Assembly: GCA_041907145.1 (NCBI GenBank)
Contig: JAYRHW010000084.1
Coordinates: 1-24,691 of the forward strand
Length of the DNA stretch: 24,691 nucleotides
Source: JAFLCA01 sp041907145
GTDB lineage: Bacteria > Bdellovibrionota_C > UBA2361 > JAFLCA01
Direction: 5' to 3'
Shown: positions 1 to 8,094 of the stretch, piece after piece
Position numbering within the stretch: the stretch's first letter is position 1
How the letters are laid out: each line of letters opens with the position of its first letter
Notes under the pieces: generated by a model
Databases searched by the model: none
What the model saw: the letters and a program-made list of their open reading frames with translations, nothing else
What the model was told of the DNA's origin: nothing
Made by a program: the position numbers and the translations under genes

Positions 1-180
1 AAGCCCCATAAATGTAAATGCGACCTATATGGTCGGGTTGTGGCTGAAGGCATGCGTACTTGATGCACACAACTACAATTAGATTTTGTTGTACGTATAG
101 TTTGAAAATCCGGGAGTCGACGCGGCGTTAGGCCTTAACCTATCCTTTCCACCTCCACCATTTTTCTTGGATCGGGCATG

Positions 181-209
181 TTGACTTTTCAGTCCAGAAT
201 TCCTAATTT
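181..209 (+). promoter_or_regulatory. Possible sigma-70 promoter of the peroxiredoxin gene
   Basis: TTGACT (181-186) is followed after exactly 17 bases by TAATTT (204-209), which leaves a leader of about 30 bases before the ATG at 245. The -35 is a 5/6 match to consensus and the -10 is weak. The remaining upstream sequence (1-180) holds no ORF that looks real, only short hairpins such as CGACC/GGTCG at 21-35. Confidence 0.4.
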
Positions 210-244
210 TATCAAACACTTCCAACAACTAAAGCGAGGCTGCT

Positions 245-715
245 ATGGCGCTAAAAGTAAACGACAAGGCCCCTGACTTTACTCTCTTCGACACTGACCG
301 TAAGGAACGATCGCTGAAGGACTTCGCGGGCAAGAAGCTCGTGATTGCTTTTTTCCCCGGCGCCTTCACTGGTGTTTGCCAGAAGGAGCTCTGCACGTTC
401 CGCGATTCGATGACCAATTTCAATCAGATGGGCGCTCAGGTTATCGGCATTAGCGTTGACTCTCCGTTCGCGAATGCTGCTTTTGCCTCGCAGAATGAAC
501 TGAACTTCCCATTGCTTTGTGACTTCACCCGTTCGGCGGCGAAAGCCTACGGCGGGGTACATGAGGATTTTGCTGGGCTGCGTGGATACAGCGCTGCCAA
601 GCGCACGGTGTTTGTACTCGATGCAAGCCATAAGGTGAAATATGCATGGATTAGTGAAAATCCAGGGGCAGAGCCTCCATACGAAGAAGTTAAGAAGGCA
701 TTGAGCGCGGCCTAG
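245..715 (+). CDS. Peroxiredoxin (AhpC/TSA, Bcp/AhpE-like)
   Basis: This is a 156-residue thiol peroxidase that should reduce H2O2 and organic peroxides in the cytoplasm. The PxxxTxxC signature is complete in PGAFTGVC (residues 38-45), so Cys45 is the peroxidatic cysteine. Cys50, five residues later, is placed like the resolving cysteine of Bcp-type enzymes. The N-terminal KAPDFTLFD segment and the FPLLCD segment before the final helix are usual for the thioredoxin-like fold, and the length is typical. There is no signal peptide. The ATG at 245 has GAGG about six bases upstream and a possible promoter at 181-209. The stop codon lies at the edge of an inverted repeat (714-768), and the next gene begins about 155 bases on, so it is probably transcribed alone. 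Identity as a peroxiredoxin is secure; the subfamily is less so. Confidence 0.95.
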   Translation: MALKVNDKAPDFTLFDTDRKERSLKDFAGKKLVIAFFPGAFTGVCQKELCTFRDSMTNFNQMGAQVIGISVDSPFANAAFASQNELNFPLLCDFTRSAAKAYGGVHEDFAGLRGYSAAKRTVFVLDASHKVKYAWISENPGAEPPYEEVKKALSAA

Positions 716-768
716 TGTTGCGTCTATTAAGTTTTGTCACCTAAAGTGAGGCCTAGGGACGCAACACT
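714..768. repeat. 11-bp inverted repeat around a 33-base spacer
   Basis: AGTGTTGCGTC (714-724) is matched exactly by its reverse complement GACGCAACACT (758-768). Inside lies a smaller TCAC/GTGA pairing (737-740 with 746-749), near the centre. The left arm overlaps the last two bases of the peroxiredoxin stop codon. No T-run follows either arm, so it is not a typical intrinsic terminator. Read from the right it begins TGAGTG..., resembling the GAGTG end of the longer element at 1937-2114, so it may be a short relic of the same class. That link is inference. Confidence 0.5.
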
Positions 769-770
769 CA

Positions 771-786
771 TCGCGCGGAGGCGCGA
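771..786. repeat. Small perfect hairpin
   Basis: TCGCGC (771-776) and GCGCGA (781-786) flank a GGAG loop. It lies between the peroxiredoxin and heptose genes, directly after the larger inverted repeat. The following bases are A-rich, so on the minus strand it would be preceded by a T-rich stretch rather than followed by one. Its function is unknown. Confidence 0.4.
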
Positions 787-871
787 TAAAATAACACAGT
801 CTATGCTAGTGGCCCGCCCGTGCTGCTAGACACGAAGTGCCAGAACTTTTTGGACGGGACACTAGAATCTC

Positions 872-1936
872 ATGGCAAATCTCCCGTCTGCAGGCGGAAA
901 AGTTTTAACACGTGAGCAAGTCGCTGCACGTGTGCGCGAGTTGCAAAAAGGCGGCAAGAGGGTCTGCTATACTTCCGGTGTATTCGATATCCTTCACCGC
1001 GGCCACCTGGAGTATCTGCTCGCTGCGCGCCAGCAGGCGGATGCGCTAATCGTCGGCGTGAATTCCGACAGCTCCGTAAAGCAGAACAAAGGCGATTTCC
1101 GGCCTATCTGCAAGGATGCCGACAGAGCCTTTGTTGTAGCAGGGCTCTCCTGCGTCGATGCAGTTTTTGTTTTCTCAGAAGTTAATAACAACGAAAATAT
1201 TCGCTTACTCAAGCCAGATGTTTACGCCAAGGCCGGCGATTACTCGAAGGAAAAACTCAGCTCCGCAGCTATCGTCGAGGAGTACGGGGGCAAGGTGGCG
1301 TTAGTGCCGTTTTCACAGGGCTATTCGAGCACAGGAATCATAGACAGAATTTTAGACGGCTACCTTGGAGTAATTTCAAGGTACGAGGAGCTGCCGCTGC
1401 CTGAAAGACGCCCGGCGGTGTTTCTCGATCGCGACGGGACGATGAATGAGCACGTGGAGTATCTTGGTGATCCCAAGAAGGTAAAACTGCTGCCAGGAGT
1501 CGTGGAAGCTGTAAAGGGCTTTAATGCGCTTGGCTACCGCGTAGTAATGATTACCAACCAGCCCGGCATCGGGATGGGATATTTTTCTGTCGAGGACTTC
1601 TATCGAGTCAATCGAGAGGTGCTGGCACCTATTGGCAAGGCCGGCGGCCGCATTGATCGGGTCTATTTCTGTCCGCACTCTGCGGCTGAAAATTGCGCGT
1701 GCCGAAAGCCTAACACCCTCATGATTGAGAGAGCTGCAGCCGAGCTTAATCTTGATTTGAAGAAAAGCATTGTCGTTGGGGACACCACGCTTGACGTCGA
1801 GATGGCACATCGAAAAGGCATGGCCTCAATCCTCGTGGAGACAGGAGTCGGCGGCAAAGACGGGAGCTTTAAATCCAAACCTACGCATAAAGCAGCAGAT
1901 TTGCCCGCTGCGCTACAAATTGTTCAAAAGCTCTAA
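872..1936 (+). CDS. rfaE2-gmhB: Fused D,D-heptose 1-phosphate adenylyltransferase / heptose 1,7-bisphosphate phosphatase
   Basis: This 354-residue protein joins two enzymes of ADP-heptose synthesis for the LPS inner core. Residues about 25-165 form a cytidylyltransferase-like domain: SGVFDILHRGH carries the HxGH nucleotide-binding motif (His42, His45), and the KPDVYAKAGDY segment is typical of HldE C-terminal/RfaE2 domains. Residues about 180-335 form a HAD-IIIA phosphatase like GmhB: FLDRDGT gives nucleophile Asp186 and acid/base Asp188, CPH...CAC (Cys267, His269, Cys275, Cys277) forms the structural zinc site, and VGDTTLDVEMA is the final Mg-binding motif. In the known pathway the phosphatase removes the 7-phosphate and the adenylyltransferase then uses the product, so the fusion joins consecutive steps. 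The HldE kinase domain is absent and must be encoded elsewhere. The ATG at 872 follows weak ribosome-binding sequence. Confidence 0.93.
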   Translation: MANLPSAGGKVLTREQVAARVRELQKGGKRVCYTSGVFDILHRGHLEYLLAARQQADALIVGVNSDSSVKQNKGDFRPICKDADRAFVVAGLSCVDAVFVFSEVNNNENIRLLKPDVYAKAGDYSKEKLSSAAIVEEYGGKVALVPFSQGYSSTGIIDRILDGYLGVISRYEELPLPERRPAVFLDRDGTMNEHVEYLGDPKKVKLLPGVVEAVKGFNALGYRVVMITNQPGIGMGYFSVEDFYRVNREVLAPIGKAGGRIDRVYFCPHSAAENCACRKPNTLMIERAAAELNLDLKKSIVVGDTTLDVEMAHRKGMASILVETGVGGKDGSFKSKPTHKAADLPAALQIVQKL

Positions 1937-2114
1937 GAGTGCGTAACAAAGATGAGATTCTGCTGCGGAAGCCAATCTATAGTGAACTGCTGCGTCATCC
2001 TCTTCGTGAGTGCTCGATAGCCTGATAGGCTGTCTCCGCCCTCACTCTGTCGGATTCCTTGCATTTCCCCATAGCTCGGCTCCCTCGCTACGAATTCATT
2101 TCTGTTACGCACTC
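1937..2114. mobile_element. MITE-like palindromic element, 178 bp, flanked by TAA repeats
   Basis: The termini GAGTGCGTAACA (1937-1948) and TGTTACGCACTC (2103-2114) are perfect 12-bp inverted repeats. TAA flanks both sides (1934-1936 and 2115-2117), as a 3-bp target duplication would. The left copy is the stop codon of the preceding gene. The element is an imperfect palindrome over its whole length: its exact centre (about 2025) is the hairpin AGCCT-GAT-AGGCT (2019-2031), and segments such as AGCC-A-CTAT recur in inverted order in both halves. It has no coding capacity. A 3-bp TNA duplication is known for some IS5-family (IS1031-like) elements, so a non-autonomous derivative is plausible, but the family is inferred. 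Confidence 0.6.
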
Positions 2115-2186
2115 TAAGCCGTCCCTTTACACCCCTGTAATCATCTTAAGCACTGTGATTTAATAGAGCTTTCGTTTCGACGTCCG

Positions 2187-5100
2187 TTGAAACGATTGAC
2201 GAGCAGGGCACAGGGTTTGAATTCCATTTTTTTACAGAGATTGCGCGAGAAGGTCATCATCTTTGGCGGGGCCATGGGTACGAGTATCCAGAACCAGGCC
2301 CCATCGCCGGATGACTTTGGCGGCCTCGACGGCTGCAACGAATATCTCTGCGAAACTCGCCCTGAACTCATAAAGGGTATTCATGCCTCGTTCTTCGAAA
2401 TCGGGGCGGATACCGTTATTACCAATTCATTCGGCTCCTCGACGATTGTTCTTGCTGAATATGGTATCGCCGAGAAGGCGTATGAGCTCTCTAAGAAATC
2501 TGCTGCGCTGGCTCGGGAACTTGCAAATGATTTCAGCTCTCGCTCCTGGCCGCGTTTTGTCTCGGGAGCTATCGGCCCAACTACCAAGCTGCCGACTCTT
2601 GGGCATATCACCTTCGATGCTCTCTATCAGGCTTATTTCCCTCATATACTTGGCCTAATTGACGGCGGGGCGGATGTCCTGCACATCGAAACTTGCCAAG
2701 ACATTTTGCAGCTTAAGTGTGCAGTTATTGCTGCGCGTGATGCGATGAAAAAGGCGGGGAAGGAGCTCCCGATCGCCGCGACGCTGACCGTTGAAACTAC
2801 CGGCACTATGTTAGTAGGCACCGAGGTGGCGGCAGCACTCGTGGTGCTGGAATCACTGCCTGTGCAGCTTGTCGGCCTCAACTGCGCGACTGGTCCTGAT
2901 CTCATGCAGGAAAATGTGCGCTTCTTGGGACAGACGAGTTCAAGGCCCTTGTGCATATATCCGAACGCGGGTTTGCCGCGCAATGTAAACGGTCGCGCCG
3001 TATACGACTTAACGCCGGAGGAGCTCGCTGATTATCACGAGATTTTCGTCAAGGATTACGGTGTGGGCATGGTCGGCGGTTGTTGCGGAACCACACCAGC
3101 GCATATTGAAGAAGTCTTTAAGCGAGTCGGCTCGCTGTCTCCTCAGCGCCGTCCGCATGATTTTGCTTCGCACGTTTCCTCTACCTTCACGGCTGTTCCT
3201 TTAGACCAGGACGGAACCTCACCGCTTATCATCGGCGAGCGCTGCAATGCCAATGGCTCCAAAAACTTCAAAGAACTACTGCTCACTGAAAACTGGGAAG
3301 GCATCGTCGAGATGGGGCGTCAGGAAGTCGAAGAGGGCTCCCATGTGCTCGACGTTTGCACGGCCTATGTGGGGCGAAATGAAGCTCGTGATATGAGCGA
3401 AGTTTTAAGCCGATTCGCTGGGCAAGTAACCGCGCCAATCATGATTGATTCCACGCAGCTTGATGTATTGGAATCCGGACTAAAGCTATTGGGCGGACGC
3501 TCCATCATAAATTCGATCAATCTCGAGGATGGAGAGGGTAAATTCGATCGCATCTGTGAGTTGGCGGTGCGATACGGAGCAGCGCTGATTGCCCTTACGA
3601 TCGATGAAGAGGGCATGGCTAAGACGGCGGAGCGCAAGCTTGCCGTAGCGCAGCGCATCCATGATCTCTGCACCAAGCGCCATGGAATCCCGGCCGAGGC
3701 GATTATCTATGATCCGCTGACGTTTACCATCGGTTCGGGCGACGAGGACAGCCGCAAGGCAGGCGTAGAAACGCTCGAGGGTATTCGCTTGATCAAGCAG
3801 CAGGTTCCGCGTGCGCGAACGATATTGGGGCTCTCTAATATTTCTTTCGGGCTCAAGCCCTATCCGCGTCAGATTTTAAATTCGGTATTTTTAGCCGAAG
3901 CTATCAAGCAGGGGCTCGACGCCTGTATTGTTCATTCAAAGAAGATCCTGCCGACCCACAAAATACCGGAAGATGTGCTGACCCTGACGCTCGATCTAAT
4001 ACATGATCGCAGACGGCCAGACTACGACCCGCTGTTCGTCTTTGTCGAAAAGTTACAAGGCGCCAGTGCTGGCCCCAAAGACACGAGTGACGCCGATAGC
4101 GGGCCCATAGAGGAAGTTCTTAAGCGCCGAATAATCGATGGCAAGAAAGTCGGCATAGAGGTGTTGCTGGATAAGGCGCGCGAAACCTATGCGCCGTTGC
4201 ATATAATCAATACCATTCTTCTTGAAGGCATGAAGACAGTGGGGGACTTGTTTGGCTCCGGCGAGATGCAGCTGCCGTTCGTGCTGCAATCGGCGGAGAC
4301 CATGAAAAAGGCAGTCGCCCATCTCGAACAGTTCATGGATAAGACGGGCGGGCCGCTCAAGGGCTGTATGGTGATCGCGACGGTGAAGGGCGATGTGCAC
4401 GACATCGGCAAGAACCTCGTTGATATCATACTGTCCAACAACGGTTATAAGGTCGTTAACCTCGGAATCAAGCAGCCGCTCGATGCAATTCTTGCCGCTG
4501 CCGAGGAGCACAAGCCCCACGCACTTGGCATGTCGGGACTCTTGGTCAAATCGACGTTGGTAATGAAAGAGAATCTGGAGGCTATGGCCGAGCGGGGCAT
4601 GCATATCCCCGTGATCTGCGGAGGTGCGGCGTTGAATCGCGCGTATGTTGAAGTCGATCTGAAGCAGGCATACCGAGAGGGACCTGTGTATTACGGCGCC
4701 GACGCATTTACCGGACTGCAAATCATGGATGAGCTTACCGGCCAAACCGAGGATAAAAAGCTCACCGGAACTGCCACAGGAACGCGTACTCGCCACGGTG
4801 AAATGCGGGCAGAGCGCGAGGAGCGCATTTGCAAGCAATCAAGGGCTTATGTCGCAACTAATCTTGAGCAGGTGAAGGAGGTCCCCGCTCCGCCCTTTTG
4901 GGGCTACCGTCACGTCGAGTCAAGCGAGCTGAATCTATCCGAGATTTTCACGTACATCAACAAACGCGCTCTGTACGCGAATCAGTGGCAATATCGCCGC
5001 GGCAAGCGTTCGACCAAAGAGTATCGGGAGTTTCTTAAAGATCATGTTGAACCGATCTTTCATACTTGGTGCCAGCGCTCTATCGAGCGGCAGTGGATTC

Positions 5101-5681
5101 AGCCGAAGATTGCCTATGGCTATTTCCCCTGTCAGAGCGAAGAAAATGACCTCATCATTTACGAGCCTGAAGATCATAAAAAGGTGGCCTGCCGCATTAG
5201 TTTTCCTCGGCAAATTGCAGATAAGAGCCGCTGTATTTCTGACTTTTTCCTGCCAAAATCTTCCGGGCGGCTTGATGTAGTGGCCTTTCATGTTGTCACT
5301 GCGGGGGGTCTGGCTTCCGAAAAGTGTCAGGAATTATTCAAATCCAACCTCTACACCGATTATCTCCATTTCTACGGCTTGTCGGTAGAAACTGCAGAAG
5401 CGCTCGCTGAATATTGGCATAAGAAAATTCGACATGAGCTGGCCATCAGTGCTCAAGATGGACTGACGATCGATTCTCTCTTCCGGCAGACCTATCGTGG
5501 GGAACGCTATTCCTTCGGATATCCGGCCTGTCCCAATCTCGAAGATCAAAGATATATTTTCCAGCTTCTTAAGCCGGAAGGGATCGGCGTGAGCTTAAGC
5601 TCGGAATGGCAGCTGCATCCGGAACAGTCGACTTCAGCCATTATCGTGCATCATCCCGACGCCGGGTATTTTTCCATTTAG
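2187..5681 (+). CDS. metH: Cobalamin-dependent methionine synthase
   Basis: This full-length four-module MetH (up to 1164 residues) transfers methyl from methyltetrahydrofolate via cobalamin to homocysteine. The homocysteine/zinc module (about 20-315) has zinc ligands Cys233 (LNC) and Cys299/Cys300 (GGCCGTTP). The pterin module (about 345-610) begins SPLIIGERCNANGSK. The cap and B12 module (about 640-870) has DVHDIG, with cobalt ligand His738, followed by the typical VVNLG segment. The C-terminal reactivation domain (about 890-1155) has RGERYSFGYPACP, which binds AdoMet. All key residues seen are intact. No in-frame ATG precedes the conserved GGAMGT; possible starts are TTG at 2187, 2196 or 2217. 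Starting at 2217 leaves about 17 residues before GGAMGT, close to other MetH proteins. The next gene starts 17 bases after the stop, so co-transcription is likely. Confidence 0.97.
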   Translation: MKRLTSRAQGLNSIFLQRLREKVIIFGGAMGTSIQNQAPSPDDFGGLDGCNEYLCETRPELIKGIHASFFEIGADTVITNSFGSSTIVLAEYGIAEKAYELSKKSAALARELANDFSSRSWPRFVSGAIGPTTKLPTLGHITFDALYQAYFPHILGLIDGGADVLHIETCQDILQLKCAVIAARDAMKKAGKELPIAATLTVETTGTMLVGTEVAAALVVLESLPVQLVGLNCATGPDLMQENVRFLGQTSSRPLCIYPNAGLPRNVNGRAVYDLTPEELADYHEIFVKDYGVGMVGGCCGTTPAHIEEVFKRVGSLSPQRRPHDFASHVSSTFTAVPLDQDGTSPLIIGERCNANGSKNFKELLLTENWEGIVEMGRQEVEEGSHVLDVCTAYVGRNEARDMSEVLSRFAGQVTAPIMIDSTQLDVLESGLKLLGGRSIINSINLEDGEGKFDRICELAVRYGAALIALTIDEEGMAKTAERKLAVAQRIHDLCTKRHGIPAEAIIYDPLTFTIGSGDEDSRKAGVETLEGIRLIKQQVPRARTILGLSNISFGLKPYPRQILNSVFLAEAIKQGLDACIVHSKKILPTHKIPEDVLTLTLDLIHDRRRPDYDPLFVFVEKLQGASAGPKDTSDADSGPIEEVLKRRIIDGKKVGIEVLLDKARETYAPLHIINTILLEGMKTVGDLFGSGEMQLPFVLQSAETMKKAVAHLEQFMDKTGGPLKGCMVIATVKGDVHDIGKNLVDIILSNNGYKVVNLGIKQPLDAILAAAEEHKPHALGMSGLLVKSTLVMKENLEAMAERGMHIPVICGGAALNRAYVEVDLKQAYREGPVYYGADAFTGLQIMDELTGQTEDKKLTGTATGTRTRHGEMRAEREERICKQSRAYVATNLEQVKEVPAPPFWGYRHVESSELNLSEIFTYINKRALYANQWQYRRGKRSTKEYREFLKDHVEPIFHTWCQRSIERQWIQPKIAYGYFPCQSEENDLIIYEPEDHKKVACRISFPRQIADKSRCISDFFLPKSSGRLDVVAFHVVTAGGLASEKCQELFKSNLYTDYLHFYGLSVETAEALAEYWHKKIRHELAISAQDGLTIDSLFRQTYRGERYSFGYPACPNLEDQRYIFQLLKPEGIGVSLSSEWQLHPEQSTSAIIVHHPDAGYFSI

Positions 5682-5698
5682 CCAGCATTCATACTGCT

Positions 5699-6877
5699 AT
5701 GCAGTTTGCGGACGCCATCATTTTCGACCTAGACGGTATGCTGCTGGACTCCGAGAGGCTAGCGCTCGAGGGACTTGTCGACGCCTCGGTGAAGTTGGGC
5801 TTGCAAATAGATCTATCGGTGTTTAGGGCGCTGATTGGGCTGAATTCAAAATCGTCCGCTCTTAAACTCATGGAACTTCTGGGGCCTGACTTCCCGGTGG
5901 AGACGCTTTTTGCCGAGTATCGTAGGTCCATGGCACAGCGGCATGCCGAGCTTAAGCCCGGCGCACGCGAGATGCTTACGTGGGTAAGGCAGGTCGGCTT
6001 ACCTTGCGCGCTCGCTACCTCGACTCGCAGGGAAAAAGTCGAGAAGATCTTGACGCGGTTCAAGCTCCAGGAATTTTTCCAGTACAGTGTCTGCGGCGAT
6101 GAGGTTCAGCACGGAAAGCCAGCTCCAGAAATTTACCTGCGTGCTGCGCAGGGACTTGGAGTCGACCCGATAGCATGCCTAGCACTCGAGGATTCTGGAC
6201 CGGGAGTGAGTGCAGCGCTGGCTGCGGGAATGCGGGTGCTACATATTCCTGACTTAGCCGATATTGGCGGCGAATTGAGAGGGCAAGTACTGGCTGAGCA
6301 TCCGTCCCTGTCGGATGCTCAGAGCGAGGTCGCTAGGCTACTTCGATCCGACCTGCAAGACTTTCTTGGGATGTACTCTCCGCGGGACGCGGCGGATGAA
6401 GCCCGGCATCGCCAAATTCTCGACTTTGCTGCTCGCAATCCTCGTTGCTGCGAACGCAGCGAAATTGAGGGCCATATTACTGCCTCGGCATGGCTTGTGG
6501 ACTGGACAGCCGAACGAGTTTTACTCACTCACCATCGAAAGCTCAATCGCTGGCTGCAGCTAGGCGGGCATGCCGATGGAGAGCGCAGAGTGCTGAATGT
6601 CGCACTGCGTGAGGCCCGAGAAGAGTCAGGTATTGAGGAGATCATTCCATTGCGGCGGACTCTTTTCGACGTTGATGTGCATGAAATTCCTGCGCGAGGG
6701 AATGAGCCAGCCCACCTACACTATGATCTGCGCTTTGCGCTTCAGGTGCCGCGGGCCTGTGCATTTGCGGTAAGCGACGAATCTCATCATTTGGCTTGGG
6801 TGGAGATAAAGAGATTGCAGGAGTACACCGAAGAGCTGTCCATGCTGAGGATGCGGGATAAATGGCTCAGTCGGTGA
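5699..6877 (+). CDS. HAD-superfamily phosphatase fused to a Nudix hydrolase
   Basis: The ATG at 5699 is chosen, giving 392 residues, because the HAD core starts immediately after it; the longer in-frame extension runs back into metH. Residues 1-215 are a beta-phosphoglucomutase-like HAD hydrolase: FDLDG (Asp10 nucleophile, Asp12), SxTR at 108-111, Lys140 in HGKPAPEIY and the EDSGPG acidic motif (Glu164, Asp165). Residues about 235-392 are a Nudix hydrolase: LGGHADGE then REAREESGI (304-312). The usual first glutamate of the Nudix box is shifted, as in the GGHADG subgroup. The catalytic RExxEE core is intact. Both halves are hydrolases of phosphorylated small molecules, suggesting successive dephosphorylation of one metabolite or house-cleaning; the substrate cannot be read from sequence. 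It sits between metH and a DNA methylase, probably in one transcript. Confidence 0.9.
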   Translation: MQFADAIIFDLDGMLLDSERLALEGLVDASVKLGLQIDLSVFRALIGLNSKSSALKLMELLGPDFPVETLFAEYRRSMAQRHAELKPGAREMLTWVRQVGLPCALATSTRREKVEKILTRFKLQEFFQYSVCGDEVQHGKPAPEIYLRAAQGLGVDPIACLALEDSGPGVSAALAAGMRVLHIPDLADIGGELRGQVLAEHPSLSDAQSEVARLLRSDLQDFLGMYSPRDAADEARHRQILDFAARNPRCCERSEIEGHITASAWLVDWTAERVLLTHHRKLNRWLQLGGHADGERRVLNVALREAREESGIEEIIPLRRTLFDVDVHEIPARGNEPAHLHYDLRFALQVPRACAFAVSDESHHLAWVEIKRLQEYTEELSMLRMRDKWLSR

Positions 6878-6913
6878 TTGCCAGATCGACGTATCCCACG
6901 TACCCTGAATTCC

Positions 6914-7774
6914 ATGATCGCACGCGCGCCTCTCAGATTCCCGAGCGGTTTTACCCCTCGCAGGCTTCCACCTCCGCTTAAATGGGCAGGCGGTAAGCGT
7001 TGGCTCGTTCCTGCCTTAGAGGCGCTTTTCGCTCCTTATCGAGATTGTCGCTTGGTGGAACCCTTTGCCGGAGGATTGGCAGTCGCACTGGGGCTAAATC
7101 CCAAACGAGCGTTGCTTGCCGATATAAATCCGCATGCAATCAATTTTTACTCCTGGCTGCGCCGCGGGCTCGTTACTTCGATGCCCATGCGGAACGAGCG
7201 TGAAGCGTATGATCGCTGCCGCAGACGCTTCAACAGACTCATTCTACGTGGCGAGCATACCAGCGCTGCGGCGGCGGCGCTGTTTTATTACCTCAACCGC
7301 ACCGGATTTAACGGCCTCTGCCGCTTCAATAGCGAGGGGCTGTTTAACGTCCCCTTTGGCAGCTACGCTACTATTAATTACACCAAAGATTTTTCGGCCT
7401 ACCGTGCGGCATTTCGCGGCTGGCGATTTCGTTGCGCCGATTTCGAGAAGTTAGCTATTACTGCAAGCGACTTCATCTATGCCGATCCCCCATACGACGT
7501 AGAATTTACACGCTATGCGGCCAAAGATTTTGTTTGGGAGGATCAGGAGCGGCTCGCTCATTGGCTCAAGTCTCAGAACGTCCCGGTGGTGGCATCAAAT
7601 CAAGCCACACCGAGAATTTGCGAGTTGTACCGAAATCTCGGCTTTACGTTGCTCGTTACTGACGCTCCGCGCATGATTTCTTGCAACGGCGATCGCTCGA
7701 AGGCCAGAGAGATCCTTGCCCTGCGGAATATTCCGGTAACCGTGATAGCCAGGGCACGAAAAATTCTACGATGA
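6914..7774 (+). CDS. dam: DNA adenine methylase, D12/Dam class
   Basis: The protein has 286 residues from the ATG at 6914. A TTG at 6878, directly after the upstream stop, would add 12. It is a type-II-alpha N6-adenine methyltransferase of the D12 family. Visible motifs are KWAGGK (residues 23-28) and EPFAGG (49-54) for AdoMet binding, LNRTGFNGLCRFN, and the catalytic YADPPY (DPPY at 191-194). The AdoMet and catalytic motifs are in the alpha-class order. No restriction endonuclease gene is adjacent, so it is likely a solitary methylase acting in mismatch repair, replication timing or gene regulation. GATC is the usual target of this family but was not demonstrated here. The start lies 36 bases after the HAD/Nudix stop, which suggests co-transcription with metH. 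Confidence 0.92.
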   Translation: MIARAPLRFPSGFTPRRLPPPLKWAGGKRWLVPALEALFAPYRDCRLVEPFAGGLAVALGLNPKRALLADINPHAINFYSWLRRGLVTSMPMRNEREAYDRCRRRFNRLILRGEHTSAAAAALFYYLNRTGFNGLCRFNSEGLFNVPFGSYATINYTKDFSAYRAAFRGWRFRCADFEKLAITASDFIYADPPYDVEFTRYAAKDFVWEDQERLAHWLKSQNVPVVASNQATPRICELYRNLGFTLLVTDAPRMISCNGDRSKAREILALRNIPVTVIARARKILR

Positions 7775-7813
7775 TGCTTGTCGAGTCCAATCGATATGTA
7801 GTTAGATAGTTGC

Positions 7814-8032
7814 ATGCTGATTCGCCCCCCTCAGGGACCAACAAAAGAGCCCTTTCGCCTTACGAGGCCGCCTAGTTCAGGCGACACTGTCATTTCGGCA
7901 ATACAGATACTGTTTCTGTTTTTAGTGGTTCGACTTGTTATGGTGGTTTCGGGTGTTTCCTTCATATTTATCCCGGTGCTCGACCCGATCCTCGGTAAGC
8001 TGATTGGCTACATGCGGGTTTGGTTTGGATAG
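7814..8032 (+). CDS. Small hypothetical membrane protein
   Basis: This is a 72-residue ORF, 39 bases after the methylase stop. The N-terminal 28 residues are polar and proline-rich. Residues about 28-64 are strongly hydrophobic (ILFLFLVVRLVMVV, then FIFIPVL) and could form one long or two short membrane spans. No Shine-Dalgarno sequence is obvious before the ATG. I recognise no family. The clean hydrophobic pattern and the lack of a competing gene favour a real product, but evidence is thin. Confidence 0.4.
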   Translation: MLIRPPQGPTKEPFRLTRPPSSGDTVISAIQILFLFLVVRLVMVVSGVSFIFIPVLDPILGKLIGYMRVWFG

Positions 8033-8094
8033 TGGCTGCAAAGCTGCTATCGTGCTGACGCCGCTGGCTAAGCGTGCGAATCGAGGCTCTCTTC

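Noticed and set aside
1..175. Structured sequence ending CCACCTCCACCA followed by a T-run, like the 3' end of a tRNA or tmRNA
   Set aside because: The expected TTCRANY loop and matching T-stem are missing in front of the CCA-like end, so no functional tRNA or tmRNA can be drawn.
1937..2186. Cobalamin or SAM riboswitch upstream of metH
   Set aside because: No B12-box or SAM-box sequence was seen; the stretch is almost entirely the palindromic element.
4053..4838. Long antisense ORF (261 codons, minus) inside metH
   Set aside because: It lies wholly opposite conserved MetH coding sequence and its translation shows no domain.
5606..5698. N-terminal extension of the HAD/Nudix protein overlapping metH
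   Set aside because: The extra 31 residues lie in metH coding sequence and precede the HAD core without family resemblance; ATG 5699 fits the fold.
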